From: JAXLXE01 sp046328115
Lineage (GTDB): Bacteria > Chloroflexota > UBA6077 > JACCZL01
Direction of reading: 5' to 3'
NCBI GenBank assembly: GCA_046328115.1
Contig: JAXLXE010000001.1
Coordinates: 1,674,001 to 1,738,000 of the forward strand
DNA length: 64,000 nt
Part shown: positions 17,495 through 26,506 of the stretch, piece after piece
Position numbering within the stretch: position 1 is the first letter of the stretch
How the letters are laid out: every line of letters starts with the position of its first letter
Position numbers and translations under genes: made by a program
Notes under the pieces: model-generated
What the model saw: the letters and a program-made list of their open reading frames with translations, nothing else
Told to the model about the DNA's origin: nothing
Databases searched by the model: none

Positions 17495-18337
17495 GTGACA
17501 ACCCAGGCGCTACCCACCTACCAGTTCGTGACGTACGAAAAGCGCGGACGGACCGCGTTCGTGACCATCAACCGGCCGGAGGTCCTCAACGCGCTCCACT
17601 ACCCGGCGAACGAAGAGCTCTACGACATCTGGACTGACTTCATGGAGGATCCAGAAGTCTGGACGGCGGTTCTCACCGGCGCCGGCGAGCGGGCGTTCTG
17701 CGCCGGGGCGGATATCAAGTACATGGCATCGGTCACCAACCCGGTGTCGAGCTCAGCGCGGGAGGCCAGTGACTCCCGCATCCAGTTCGCGGGCATGGTC
17801 CATCGGCAGATCACCAAGCCGATCATCGCGGCCGTCAACGGCTACTGCCTCGGTGGGGGACTCGAGACGGCCATGGCGTGTGACATCGTAGTAGCATCGG
17901 AATCCTCGGTCTTTGGCACGCCTGAGGTCAAGAACACCGGCGGATACCCGGGCTCCGGCGGTGTCCACCGGCTGCCCCGCCACGTCCCCCGCAAGATCGC
18001 CGTGCAGATGCTCTTGACGGGCGATCCCATCAGCGCCGAGGCAGCGCTGCGTTGTGGGTTGATCAACATGGTCGTTCCCGCCGAGCGCGTCATGGCCGAG
18101 GCGGTCGCGCTTGCCGACCGCATCAACGAGCGGCCACCCGTGGCCATCCGCGTGATCAAGGAGATGGTGGATCGGAGCCTCGATCTCCCCCTGGAGCACC
18201 CGGTGGATACCCGACTCCGAGCCTGGGACCTGGACGATCTGGTCGGCGCAAAGCTACGCCAGTCGGAGGACTGGAAGTCGCGAGAAGGTCCACGAGCCTT
18301 CGTGGAGAAACGACGACCCGTGTGGAAAGGCCGCTGA
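17495..18337 (+). CDS. Enoyl-CoA hydratase/isomerase (crotonase family)
   Basis: A 280-aa crotonase-fold protein. The oxyanion-hole segments are AFCAGADIK (67-75) and NGYCLGGGLE. Both glutamates used by true hydratases are present: Glu124 (GGGLETAM) and Glu144 (FGTPEVKN). It ends in a family-typical AFVEKRRPVWKGR tail. It should add water across the double bond of an enoyl-CoA. GTG start with GAGG 8 nt upstream, 10 bp after the CoA-transferase stop and 9 bp before the next hydratase gene. Confidence 0.88.
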   Translation: MTTQALPTYQFVTYEKRGRTAFVTINRPEVLNALHYPANEELYDIWTDFMEDPEVWTAVLTGAGERAFCAGADIKYMASVTNPVSSSAREASDSRIQFAGMVHRQITKPIIAAVNGYCLGGGLETAMACDIVVASESSVFGTPEVKNTGGYPGSGGVHRLPRHVPRKIAVQMLLTGDPISAEAALRCGLINMVVPAERVMAEAVALADRINERPPVAIRVIKEMVDRSLDLPLEHPVDTRLRAWDLDDLVGAKLRQSEDWKSREGPRAFVEKRRPVWKGR

Positions 18338-18346
18338 CACCGGCGG

Positions 18347-19222
18347 ATGGAGACTGCAGTGAAAGACGGACACGACAACGGGCGGGGGCGGCCCGGGGCG
18401 TATCAGGATCTGATCTACGAGAAGAGGGACCGCATCGCCTTCATCACCATCAATCGACCGTCGGTGCTAAACGCGATCAGCCCGGTGACGCAAGACGAGC
18501 TCATCGCGGCCATCGAGGACTTCGCGGACGATCCCGAGGTCTGGGTGGCGGTCCTGTCCGGCGCGGGCGATCGGGCCTTCTCGGCCGGCGCGGACATCAA
18601 ATGGCGGTTTGAGCATCCCCTGGAGTACGAACAGCGAGAGGCGGAGCGCCAGAAACGGCGCCAGCGGGCGTACTTCCACCTTGACGCCATGTACGGCGGC
18701 GACCTCCCGCTGAACGTGTGGAAGCCGATCATCGCGGCGGTCGGCGGTTACGCCCTGGGCGGCGGGTTCGAGGTGGCGATGAACTGCGACATCGTCATCG
18801 CCTCCGAGAACGCGGTCTTCGGACTACCGGAGGTGACGCGCGGCTGGACGCCGGCGGCCGCCAACTTCCTGCTGCCGCGCCACGTCCCACGCAAGATCGC
18901 CATGGAGATGTTGCTCTTCGGCGACCGGATCTCCGCGCAGCGCGCGTACGAGCTGGGCCTGGTCAACAAGATCGTGCCAGCGCCTGAGCTCATGAGCACC
19001 GCCGAAGCGTACGCGCGGCGACTCTGCCAGAACCCGCCGCTTGCCGTTCGGGCTGCAAAGCAGCTCCTGCTGCGCGGCCTGGACATGCCCATGAACTACG
19101 CCCCGGTGGCTTGGAACCTCATGTCGGACGCCGTCACGCGGGCGGTTCACGATTCGGAGGACATCGTCGAGGGCAGGAGGGCGTTCGCCGAAAAGCGCCA
19201 ACCGCAGTTCAAGGGGCGATGA
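18347..19222 (+). CDS. Enoyl-CoA hydratase/isomerase (crotonase family)
   Basis: A 291-aa second crotonase, with oxyanion segment AFSAGADIK (77-85), Glu142 (GGGFEVAM) and Glu162 (FGLPEVTRG). It carries a polar Arg/Glu-rich stretch at about residues 90-110 that its neighbour lacks. ATG 18347 is used here; GTG 18359 is an alternative start, since the first dozen residues are not conserved-looking. Two hydratases side by side suggest successive hydrations or a hydratase plus a C-C hydrolase or isomerase step. Confidence 0.87.
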   Translation: METAVKDGHDNGRGRPGAYQDLIYEKRDRIAFITINRPSVLNAISPVTQDELIAAIEDFADDPEVWVAVLSGAGDRAFSAGADIKWRFEHPLEYEQREAERQKRRQRAYFHLDAMYGGDLPLNVWKPIIAAVGGYALGGGFEVAMNCDIVIASENAVFGLPEVTRGWTPAAANFLLPRHVPRKIAMEMLLFGDRISAQRAYELGLVNKIVPAPELMSTAEAYARRLCQNPPLAVRAAKQLLLRGLDMPMNYAPVAWNLMSDAVTRAVHDSEDIVEGRRAFAEKRQPQFKGR

Positions 19223-19288
19223 GGGAGACAAGGGAAGGGGGACTCAGGGTGGCATAGGAAGAACACAGGCCCAGAAAAGAGCGAATCA

Positions 19289-20995
19289 ATGCCAGACCAG
19301 ATAGATACCGACGTGCTGGTTATCGGGGCCGGCGGCGCCGGCATGCGCGCCGCCTACGAGGCCAACCTGGCGGGAGCCAGGGTGCTGGTGGCGGCCAAGG
19401 GTCGGTTCGGGGCCCTCGGCACGCGCGGCGCGGGTGGTACCGCCGCCGCGATCTCGGAACGCGGCGGGATCCGCCAGGTCGGCACTCCCAACCGCACTCC
19501 CGAGCAGCGGCTCGGGCAAGACGAGGTCTACGAAGACATCATCCAGTGCGGGCTCGGGATGGCCGATCCGAGCCTCGTCCGAGTGCTCGTGGAAGACGCG
19601 CCGGCGACGCTCCGCCAGCTAGAGACGTGGGGGCTCGTACCCAACTTCGCGGAGGGCTACGGAGCCGGTACGCACGGCGTTCCGATCTCAGTGGCCCTCC
19701 AGCGGATGATCCGCGGCAGCGACGTAGTCGTCCGCAATCGCACCACCGTCGCGGAGCTCCTCGTGAAGAACGGCGCGTGCGTCGGAGCGCTGGCGGTAGA
19801 CGAGACCACCGGGGACACCCTGACCATCAAGGCGGGCGCCACCGTTATCGCGACGGGCGGCCTCGGTCGAGCCTACTGGCTCAACTTCCACCCATCGTGC
19901 GTCACGGGCGACGGCTATGCCCTTGGATACCGGGCCGGCGCGGAGCTCTTCAATCTGGAGTTCCACCAGATCTTCATCGAGACGGTGGCGCCCAGCGTGA
20001 ACCTGGTCCACACGTGGTTGTGGGAGTCCTACCCGCGACTCACGAACGCGGCCGGCGAGGAGTTCCTGGGACGCTATGCCCCGGCCGGCGCGGATCCGCG
20101 AGACTGCATGGACCAGCGAAGACTCCACAACCCGTTCAGCACCCGCGATGCCCTGTCGCGGTACATCGACGTGGCAATGGTGGGCGAGGTCAAGGCCGGA
20201 CGAGGCACACCCAGCGGCGGGATCTTCGTCACCCTAGAGGATCCGAACTTCAAGATCCGACCTGACCTTCTCGAGTGGTACCGCTACCGCGGCGTCCACT
20301 GGGACAACGGACCCGTCGAGATTGGCGTTGGCCACCACTGCTGCGATGGCGGGCTGCGCATCGACGAGAACGCCAGCACCACCGTGCCGGGGCTGTTCGC
20401 GGCCGGCGAGCTTGCGGCCGGTCCGCACGGCGCGGATCGCATGGGCGGCAATATGCTGCTGGCCACCCAGGTGTTCGGCGCGCGGGCCGGCAAGGCCGCG
20501 GCCGCGCATGCCCGTTCTACGGGTCCCGCATCCGTCGATCCGGCGCAGGTGGCTGAGTGCAGCGCCGCCATCGCGCCGCCGGGCTCCGGAGACCTGTCCG
20601 TGTCACAGCTCGCGGACTCCCTGGGCAAGCTGATGTGGACCGAGGTGCTGGTGGACCGCACCGAGGGAGGACTGAAGCGAGCGCGCGCGGCCCTGGCGTG
20701 GATGCGGGCCGAAGACCTGCCCCGACTCTGCTTCACGGAGCCCCTGGACCGCGCGCGGGCGGCAGAGCTCAGAAACGGGCTCCAGGCCTCCGACCTCGTC
20801 GCTCACGCCGCCACCGTCCGCCAGGAGAGCCGCGGCGGACACCATCGCGTGGACTTTCCCGCCCAGAACGACACCGAATGGCTGAAGGTGATCACGGTTC
20901 AACAGAGGAACGGGGACATCGCAACCGACTTCCGCGCAATCGACCCCACGTGGCGACCACGCGCCGCGGACATGTTTGGGAGCCGCTGGGGATGA
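19289..20995 (+). CDS. FAD-dependent fumarate reductase/succinate dehydrogenase-type flavoprotein
   Basis: A 568-aa protein of the FAD_binding_2/SdhA-FrdA family. It has the dinucleotide motif VIGAGGAGMRAA (11-22), a Ser/Thr/Gly-rich GTRGAGGTAAA loop where FAD is bound, and the active-site region near HHCCDGGLRID with the second FAD contact AAGELAAGPHGADRMGGNML (in two parts). The C-terminal helical domain is present. No iron-sulfur or anchor subunits are adjacent, so it is probably a soluble enoate or fumarate reductase-like oxidoreductase or L-aspartate-oxidase-like protein acting in the same CoA/acid pathway. The Shine-Dalgarno is weak (AAGAG). Confidence 0.82.
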   Translation: MPDQIDTDVLVIGAGGAGMRAAYEANLAGARVLVAAKGRFGALGTRGAGGTAAAISERGGIRQVGTPNRTPEQRLGQDEVYEDIIQCGLGMADPSLVRVLVEDAPATLRQLETWGLVPNFAEGYGAGTHGVPISVALQRMIRGSDVVVRNRTTVAELLVKNGACVGALAVDETTGDTLTIKAGATVIATGGLGRAYWLNFHPSCVTGDGYALGYRAGAELFNLEFHQIFIETVAPSVNLVHTWLWESYPRLTNAAGEEFLGRYAPAGADPRDCMDQRRLHNPFSTRDALSRYIDVAMVGEVKAGRGTPSGGIFVTLEDPNFKIRPDLLEWYRYRGVHWDNGPVEIGVGHHCCDGGLRIDENASTTVPGLFAAGELAAGPHGADRMGGNMLLATQVFGARAGKAAAAHARSTGPASVDPAQVAECSAAIAPPGSGDLSVSQLADSLGKLMWTEVLVDRTEGGLKRARAALAWMRAEDLPRLCFTEPLDRARAAELRNGLQASDLVAHAATVRQESRGGHHRVDFPAQNDTEWLKVITVQQRNGDIATDFRAIDPTWRPRAADMFGSRWG

Positions 20996-21118
20996 CCCGT
21001 CGCAGACGCGGCAACGCAGCCAACGACCTCCAGACGGAGCCCCTCCGTCGCAGTCAGCCGAGCGACTCCCGGCCAGGGGAATCGGCGATCACGCGCTGAA
21101 TCAAGAGATGGCAAATCC

Positions 21119-21188
21119 GACCTGGCGAACCCGACCTGGCGAACCCGACCTGGCGAACCCGACCTGGCGAACCCGACCTCGCGAACTC
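21119..21188 (+). repeat. Five tandem copies of a 14-bp unit
   Basis: GACCTGGCGAACCC is repeated four times exactly (21119-21174), then once with two changes (21175-21188), just before the FAD oxidoreductase gene. The unit is not a multiple of 3, so it is not coding. A variable-number repeat in a 5' untranslated region is possible. Confidence 0.9.
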
Positions 21189-21207
21189 AACCAAGGAGTA
21201 GCAGCTC

Positions 21208-22554
21208 ATGAAGCGATCAAACGGTGCCACCATTCACGAACCAGCCCGAGAGTTACCGGTCTACGGGACCTGCGAGGTCCTGGTTGTCGGCGGCGGGCCG
21301 GCCGGCACCGCTGCCGCCATCGCGGCAGGCCGGGCCGGGGCAGAGACCGTGCTGGCGGAGCGATACGGCTATCTTGGCGGGCTCTCCACCGGCGGGCTCG
21401 TGTGCTGGATCGACCGCATGACGGACTGGGACGGGCGCCTCGTAGTGGGCGGCATCGGCAAGGAGCTCATGGACGACTGCGGCGCCCAGGAAGGAGGCCT
21501 GGTCGGTCCGTCTCCAGACCTCTGGGGCTCGCATGACCCGGAGGCCAACGCCTTCTGGGGTGCCCGTAGCGCCGCCCGCCGCGGCGTCGTCACGTGGACA
21601 CCGACTATCGATCCGGAGATTTTGAAGGCCGTGTCAAACGACAAGGTGCGGCAGGCAGGAGTCCAGATGCTCCTCCACTGCTGGGCGGTGGGCCCAGCCA
21701 TGGTGGACGGCCGCGTCGGCGGGGCGATCTTCGAGAGCAAGGAGGGGCGGTTCGCCGTGCTGGCAGACGTCACCATCGACTGCACCGGTGATGGCGACAT
21801 CTTCGCCGGCGCCGGCGCGCCGTTCGAGTCAGACGTCGACAGCGACTCGATCCACGCACTCGTCAATACGGCCTGCAGATTCGGCAACGTAGACAGCCAG
21901 ACGTACCTGGACTTCCAGATCAAGAACCCCAAGGCTTACAGCGATCTGATGCGACAGGCAGACGCCGCGGGCGTCTCGCTTCGGTGCGGGGTCATGCCCC
22001 AAAACGGGCAATCGCTGTGCATGCACCCCAAGTACGCCGGCTACTCCGCGCTGAAGGTGGCCGATCTCACGGAGGCCGAGCTCCGCTCGCGCGACGCGCA
22101 CCGCACGGGCCTCGAGTGGTTCCGCGAGCACATGCCCGGATGGCAGCAGGCCATCCTGCTCGAGACCGCGCCCCAGATCGGCGTGCGCCACAGCCGTCGG
22201 CTGGCTGGCACCACCAGGGTCACCATGGAGCATTGGAAGGGCGGAGGACGATTCGAGGACGGCGTAGGCCTGTGCCCAGGGATGACGCCGCAGATGCCCA
22301 CGCTGCAGATCCCGCTGGGCAGCCTCCTGCCCCGCCACCTGGACGGGATGCTGGTGGCCGGTCGGAACCTGAGCTGCGACGCTACCTCGCACAACGCCCT
22401 GCGCGAGGTGCCCGAGTGCTGGGTGATGGGTGAGGGCGCCGGGGTCGCGGCGGCGCAAGCCGTGCGCCAGCGCGCCGCAGTCCGCGAGGTGGACCTGGCG
22501 GCGGTCCAAAACCGACTGCGCGAGACCGGAGCGGTGGTCGACGTCCCAGCCTGA
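21208..22554 (+). CDS. FAD-dependent oxidoreductase (FAD_oxidored family)
   Basis: A 448-aa flavoprotein with N-terminal motif VLVVGGGPAGTAAAIAAGRAG (starting at about 24, GGGPAG at 28-33), then ERYGYLGGLSTGG, typical of FAD_oxidored-type proteins related to HdrA/GidA-like dehydrogenases. The conserved DCTGDGDIFAGAGAP and a C-terminal GRNLSCD...GEGAGVAAA segment complete the FAD site. Substrate unknown; the position at the end of the CoA-transferase/hydratase cluster suggests an oxidation step of that pathway. AAGGAG lies 9 nt before the ATG. A 14-bp tandem repeat fills the preceding spacer and a strong hairpin follows the stop. Confidence 0.82.
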   Translation: MKRSNGATIHEPARELPVYGTCEVLVVGGGPAGTAAAIAAGRAGAETVLAERYGYLGGLSTGGLVCWIDRMTDWDGRLVVGGIGKELMDDCGAQEGGLVGPSPDLWGSHDPEANAFWGARSAARRGVVTWTPTIDPEILKAVSNDKVRQAGVQMLLHCWAVGPAMVDGRVGGAIFESKEGRFAVLADVTIDCTGDGDIFAGAGAPFESDVDSDSIHALVNTACRFGNVDSQTYLDFQIKNPKAYSDLMRQADAAGVSLRCGVMPQNGQSLCMHPKYAGYSALKVADLTEAELRSRDAHRTGLEWFREHMPGWQQAILLETAPQIGVRHSRRLAGTTRVTMEHWKGGGRFEDGVGLCPGMTPQMPTLQIPLGSLLPRHLDGMLVAGRNLSCDATSHNALREVPECWVMGEGAGVAAAQAVRQRAAVREVDLAAVQNRLRETGAVVDVPA

Positions 22555-22567
22555 GCACACCCCAACG

Positions 22568-22603
22568 CCACGCGGCGCGCCTCGGGGACCGCGCGCCGCG
22601 TGG
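22568..22603 (+). terminator. Hairpin terminator after the catabolic cluster
   Basis: A perfect 13-bp stem (CCACGCGGCGCGC and complement) with a 10-nt loop, 14 bp after the FAD oxidoreductase stop. It has no T-tract, and a candidate promoter begins at the next base. Confidence 0.6.
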
Positions 22604-22632
22604 TTGACGCTCCGCCAGCCGCCCGGTACCAT
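22604..22632 (+). promoter_or_regulatory. Candidate sigma70-type promoter for ABC operon 2
   Basis: TTGACG (22604-22609), a 17-nt spacer and TACCAT (22627-22632), about 95 nt before the binding-protein GTG and immediately after the preceding terminator hairpin. Confidence 0.55.
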
Positions 22633-22727
22633 CCCCAGCGGGATTAGCGCGACTCGCCAATGCGGGCGGTCTCGCGCTCGCGCCTGGTACGCCCGATCCA
22701 GCGCCGGACAGCTCAGGAGGTGCCCTC

Positions 22728-24509
22728 GTGTCAGCGACGACGTTCCTCGCCACCGTCTCCCGCCGTGCCGTTCTCCGATCGCTCGGCCTCGTGATGGCGC
22801 TGCCGCTCGCCCAGGCGTGCGCCCCGTCCTCACCAGCGCCCGCCGCGGCTCCGGCCAAGACGGACGCGAAGCCGGCGGAGGCCGCCAAGCCGGCGGAGGC
22901 CCCCAAGCCCGCGGCTCCAGCCGCGCCGCCACCGGCGACGGTCGCGCCAGTCCCCACCCCCGTGGCCAAGGCCGCCGCTGACGCCGGCCTCATGCGCGCA
23001 CCAGAGCCAAACCCCAAGCGCGGGGGAACGCTGCGGATGGCCGTGGGCGTCACCACCAACCACTTTGATATCCACCAGGGCGCGGCCACCCACGTGCTGG
23101 CCCAGCTCTACAACAACCTGGTCCGCTGGAACCTGGCAGATGGCATGCGCTCCATCATCCCGGACCTCGCCCAGAAGTGGGAGGTGGCGCCAGACGCGAA
23201 GAGCTACACGTTTAGCCTGCGTGACGGCGTCAAGTTCCACGACGGCACGCCCTTCACGTCAGACGACGTCGTGGCCACTTACAAGCGGATCATCAGCCCG
23301 CCGCAAGGCATCACCAGCGTCAACGCCCAGGTCTTCAACTTCGTCGACAAGGTCGAAAACCCGGACAAGCTCACCGTCAAGTTCACGCTCAAGGAGCCGC
23401 GCTCCTTCTTCCTGGCGCTGCTGGCAGACCCCGCCATGATCATCTACCCCAAGAAGGCCCTGGACGAGAACAACCAGGACCTCCGCAAGGTGGTGGCCCC
23501 CGGGACCGGCGCCTTCATCTTCAAGGAGCACAAGCAGGCCGAGAAGTGGACGTTCGAGAAGAACCCCAACTACTGGGACAAGGAGCTTCCGTACGTCGAT
23601 CGGCAGGAGTGGCTCCACGTGCCCGCCTGGACAGACCGCGGCACCGCCGTCCTCTCCAACCAGGCAGACATATCCTGGAACGTCTCCATGGAGACGTGGG
23701 AGGAGGGTGAGAAGCGCAAGAACGAGGTCTCGGTCAACAAGCTGGCCAACTTTGGCGCCTACGCGGTCCTCTTCAACACCAAGAAGAAGCCCTTTGACGA
23801 TCCGCGCGTGCGTCGCGCCATCCACCTGGCCGTCAGCCGCCAGGACCTGATCAAGGCGTTCCAGACCCAGGAGGCCATCAACCTCACCCGCTGGATCCCG
23901 GCCGGCGACAAGTTCGCCACGCCACCTGAGGAGATCGCCAAGACACCCGGCTTCCGTGCCGACAAGGCGGAGGACATCGCCGCCGCCAAGAAGCTCATCG
24001 CGGAGGCCGGCCTGACCGGCACCACCATCGAGCTGCTCTCCGCGTCAGTTGCGCCGCACGCCGAGGTCATGGCGCCCGCCTTCCAGGACCAGCTCAAGCG
24101 CACCCTGGGCATTGAGTCCAAGATCCGCGTGGCGGAGCGCGCCCTCCTGGTAGAGGAGCAGAAGAACGGCAACTTCGACATGGTGCTGGACACCCCTGGG
24201 CACCTGCTCTCGGAAGTCTCGCCGCTGGCAAACACCTACTTCCGCACCGGCGGCTCCCGCAACTGGGGCAGCTACTCCAATCCAGACTTCGACAAGCTCC
24301 TCAGCACCTACGACTCAGAGGTGGACGAAGCGAAGCGCAAGGAGATGTCCGTCAAGCTCCAGCAGATGCTGGACGAGAACCCACCGTGGTATCTCATTGG
24401 CTTCACCTGGCACCTCCCCATGTGGCGGAACAATGTGAAGGGCATGGCACTGGACACCCGAGCTTTTGCACAATGGGGGCGTCTCGAAACGCTCTGGCTA
24501 GACAAGTAG
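22728..24509 (+). CDS. ABC transporter substrate-binding lipoprotein (family 5)
   Basis: A 593-aa DppA/OppA-type binding protein. Residues 1-31 form an export signal with twin arginines (SRRAVLRSLG) ending in a lipobox-like ALPLAQAC (Cys31). A long Ala/Pro/Lys-rich linker follows (about 33-85), then the SBP_bac_5 fold with YTFSLRDGVKFHDGTPFTSDDV. GTG start with AGGAGGTG at ideal spacing. It is followed by a 19-bp inverted repeat and two permease genes, but no ATPase gene. It is only loosely similar to the first binding protein, so a different ligand is likely. Confidence 0.9.
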   Translation: MSATTFLATVSRRAVLRSLGLVMALPLAQACAPSSPAPAAAPAKTDAKPAEAAKPAEAPKPAAPAAPPPATVAPVPTPVAKAAADAGLMRAPEPNPKRGGTLRMAVGVTTNHFDIHQGAATHVLAQLYNNLVRWNLADGMRSIIPDLAQKWEVAPDAKSYTFSLRDGVKFHDGTPFTSDDVVATYKRIISPPQGITSVNAQVFNFVDKVENPDKLTVKFTLKEPRSFFLALLADPAMIIYPKKALDENNQDLRKVVAPGTGAFIFKEHKQAEKWTFEKNPNYWDKELPYVDRQEWLHVPAWTDRGTAVLSNQADISWNVSMETWEEGEKRKNEVSVNKLANFGAYAVLFNTKKKPFDDPRVRRAIHLAVSRQDLIKAFQTQEAINLTRWIPAGDKFATPPEEIAKTPGFRADKAEDIAAAKKLIAEAGLTGTTIELLSASVAPHAEVMAPAFQDQLKRTLGIESKIRVAERALLVEEQKNGNFDMVLDTPGHLLSEVSPLANTYFRTGGSRNWGSYSNPDFDKLLSTYDSEVDEAKRKEMSVKLQQMLDENPPWYLIGFTWHLPMWRNNVKGMALDTRAFAQWGRLETLWLDK

Positions 24510-24518
24510 GGATGACCA

Positions 24519-24579
24519 GGCCGAGCTCCGCGACCGACGCACGCTCCCCCCGCGTGTTGCTCGGTCGCGGAGCTCGGCC
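24519..24579 (+). promoter_or_regulatory. Large inverted repeat between binding-protein and permease genes
   Basis: Perfect 19-bp arms (GGCCGAGCTCCGCGACCGA at 24519-24537, complement at 24561-24579). The 23-nt loop can extend pairing (CACGC/GCGTG). It lies directly before the permease GTG, which lacks a Shine-Dalgarno. Probably an attenuator or mRNA-stabilising hairpin; there is no T-tract. Confidence 0.7.
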
Positions 24580-24592
24580 GCGCTAAACGCCC

Positions 24593-25552
24593 GTGCGTAC
24601 GTACGTCTTCTCCCGCGCCGTCTCGTCCATCCCGACCATCATCGGGATCACGATCCTCATCTTCCTCGCCATGCGCGTGCTGCCGGGCGATCCCATCGCG
24701 CTCATCATGGCGGAGGGCCAGGGCACGCAGCGGCTGAGCGATGACGAGCTAGCCCGCGCCCGCGCCAGCCTGGGTCTGGACCGGCCGCTGTACGTCCAGT
24801 ACCTGTCGTGGATGGCAGACGTCGCCCGCGGCGACATGGGCGTCTCGTTCTGGCGCGGCGAGCCCATCCGCGACGTCATCCTCCGCCGTGCGCCCATCAC
24901 GGCGGAGATCGCCCTCGTTGCCATGATCCTATCCTGGGCCATCGGCGTGCCCGTGGGCCTGTTCAGCGCCATCAAGCGGGACTCGCCCATCGACTACGCC
25001 GTCCGCGGGTTCGTCACCATCTTCATGGCCGTGCCCAGCTTCTGGATCGGCCTGGTGGTGGTCCTGGTGGGGGTACTCTGGTTCTCCTGGCGGCCGCCGC
25101 TCACCATCGTCTATCCGTGGGATGACTTTGGCCGGAACATGCAGCAGATCCTCGGCCCCGCCATCGCGCTCGGCCTGGGCCTCGGGGCCGTCACGGCGCG
25201 GATGGTCCGCTCCACGGCGCTCGAGGTGCTGGGCGACGACTTCGTCCGTACGGCCCGCGCCAAGGGCCTGGCGGAGAAGGTGGTCGTGGCGCGGCACGTG
25301 TTCCGCAACGCCCTGCTCCCCACCATCACCCTGTCAGGCCTGGCGTTGGGTGGTCTGCTGGGAGGCTCCGTTGCCGTGGAGCGGGCGTTTGGCGTGCCCG
25401 GTCTGGGGCTGGCCCTGGTCCAGGCCATCGGCGAGCGCGACTGGACCATGATCCAGAATATGGTGCTGCTCTACGGGGTCATCTTCACCTTCATCAACCT
25501 GTGCGTTGATCTCAGCTACGGCTGGCTGGACCCGCGGATCCGCTATGGGTAG
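24593..25552 (+). CDS. ABC transporter permease (DppB type)
   Basis: A 319-aa membrane protein with six predicted helices, the N-terminal MRVLPGDP motif of DppB proteins (about 24-31), the LGLDRPLYVQYLSW segment and the cytoplasmic EAA loop (ARAKGLAEKVVVARHVFRNALLP, in two parts). It forms the channel together with the next permease. GTG start with no visible Shine-Dalgarno, 14 bp after the large hairpin; translation may rely on local unfolding or on a leaderless-like mechanism. Confidence 0.9.
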   Translation: MRTYVFSRAVSSIPTIIGITILIFLAMRVLPGDPIALIMAEGQGTQRLSDDELARARASLGLDRPLYVQYLSWMADVARGDMGVSFWRGEPIRDVILRRAPITAEIALVAMILSWAIGVPVGLFSAIKRDSPIDYAVRGFVTIFMAVPSFWIGLVVVLVGVLWFSWRPPLTIVYPWDDFGRNMQQILGPAIALGLGLGAVTARMVRSTALEVLGDDFVRTARAKGLAEKVVVARHVFRNALLPTITLSGLALGGLLGGSVAVERAFGVPGLGLALVQAIGERDWTMIQNMVLLYGVIFTFINLCVDLSYGWLDPRIRYG

Positions 25553-25597
25553 GCCGCGCGCGTCCCGTCGCGCCACGCAGCACTCCGAGGAGCGGCC

Positions 25598-26506
25598 ATG
25601 ATCGCGGCCGAGACCCCCGCCGCAGTCGTGGCCCCCCTCCCGGCCGCCCGCGCCAGCGGTCCGCTCGCCACCTGGCGTCGGTTCTACGTGGCCACGCCGA
25701 TGGGCGCCGTCTGCGCCGTTGCCCTCTTATTCGTCACCATCGTGGCCATCGGCGCCCCGATCCTCGCGCCGTTCGACCCCATCTCCACCCAACCGTCCAT
25801 CGCGCGCCAGTCGCCCTCGCTCGACCACCTGCTGGGGACCGATCACCTCGGTCGCGACGTGCTCAGCCGCGTCATCTACGGCGCTCGCGTCACGATGATC
25901 GTCGCCTTCACCTCCGTGCTGCTGGGCGACAGCATTGGCTTCCTCTGGGGCCTCAGCAGCGGCTACCTGGGCCGGCGGTTCGACATCATCAGCCAGCGCA
26001 TCGTCGAGGTGTTGATGTCGTTCCCCACCCTCATCCTCTCGCTGCTGCTGATGATCGGCCTCGGCGCGGGCCTGGGCACCGTCATCGTGGCCATCGCCGT
26101 CACGCGCGTGCCTGGTAGCTCCCGTATCGTCCGCTCCGTCGCGCTATCCGTGAAGGAGCTAGCCTACGTGGAGGCCGCGCGCTGCGTGGGCGCCTCCACG
26201 CCGCGCATCATGTTCCAGCACGTGGCGCCGCAGTGCATCGCGCCCATCCTGGTGGTCGTCACGCTCAACCTGGGAACGGCCATCTTCGCCGAGGCCGCGC
26301 TGAGCTTCCTGGGCGTCGGCATCCCGCCACCCACGCCAAGCTGGGGCAATATGCTTGGCGGCGTCCTGGCCGAGGCGTTCAGACCCCCCTGGTGGATCGT
26401 CACCTTCCCCGGCCTCTCGATCACCCTGACGATCCTGTGCTGCAACCTGCTAGGCGACTCTCTGCGAGACTTCCTGGACCCGCGCTTGCGCCGCCGCATC
26501 CGCTGA
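25598..26506 (+). CDS. ABC transporter permease (DppC type)
   Basis: A 302-aa permease of normal family length, with HLLGTDHLGRDVLSRVIYG (about 78-96) after the first helix and a C-terminal EAA loop (AARCVGASTPRIMFQHVAPQ). It ends with RDFLDPRLRRRIR, typical for DppC. GAGGAG precedes the ATG. No ATPase genes follow: the next gene is on the opposite strand after a repeat-filled spacer. It must borrow ATPases from elsewhere, possibly those at 7.6-9.7 kb. Confidence 0.9.
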   Translation: MIAAETPAAVVAPLPAARASGPLATWRRFYVATPMGAVCAVALLFVTIVAIGAPILAPFDPISTQPSIARQSPSLDHLLGTDHLGRDVLSRVIYGARVTMIVAFTSVLLGDSIGFLWGLSSGYLGRRFDIISQRIVEVLMSFPTLILSLLLMIGLGAGLGTVIVAIAVTRVPGSSRIVRSVALSVKELAYVEAARCVGASTPRIMFQHVAPQCIAPILVVVTLNLGTAIFAEAALSFLGVGIPPPTPSWGNMLGGVLAEAFRPPWWIVTFPGLSITLTILCCNLLGDSLRDFLDPRLRRRIR

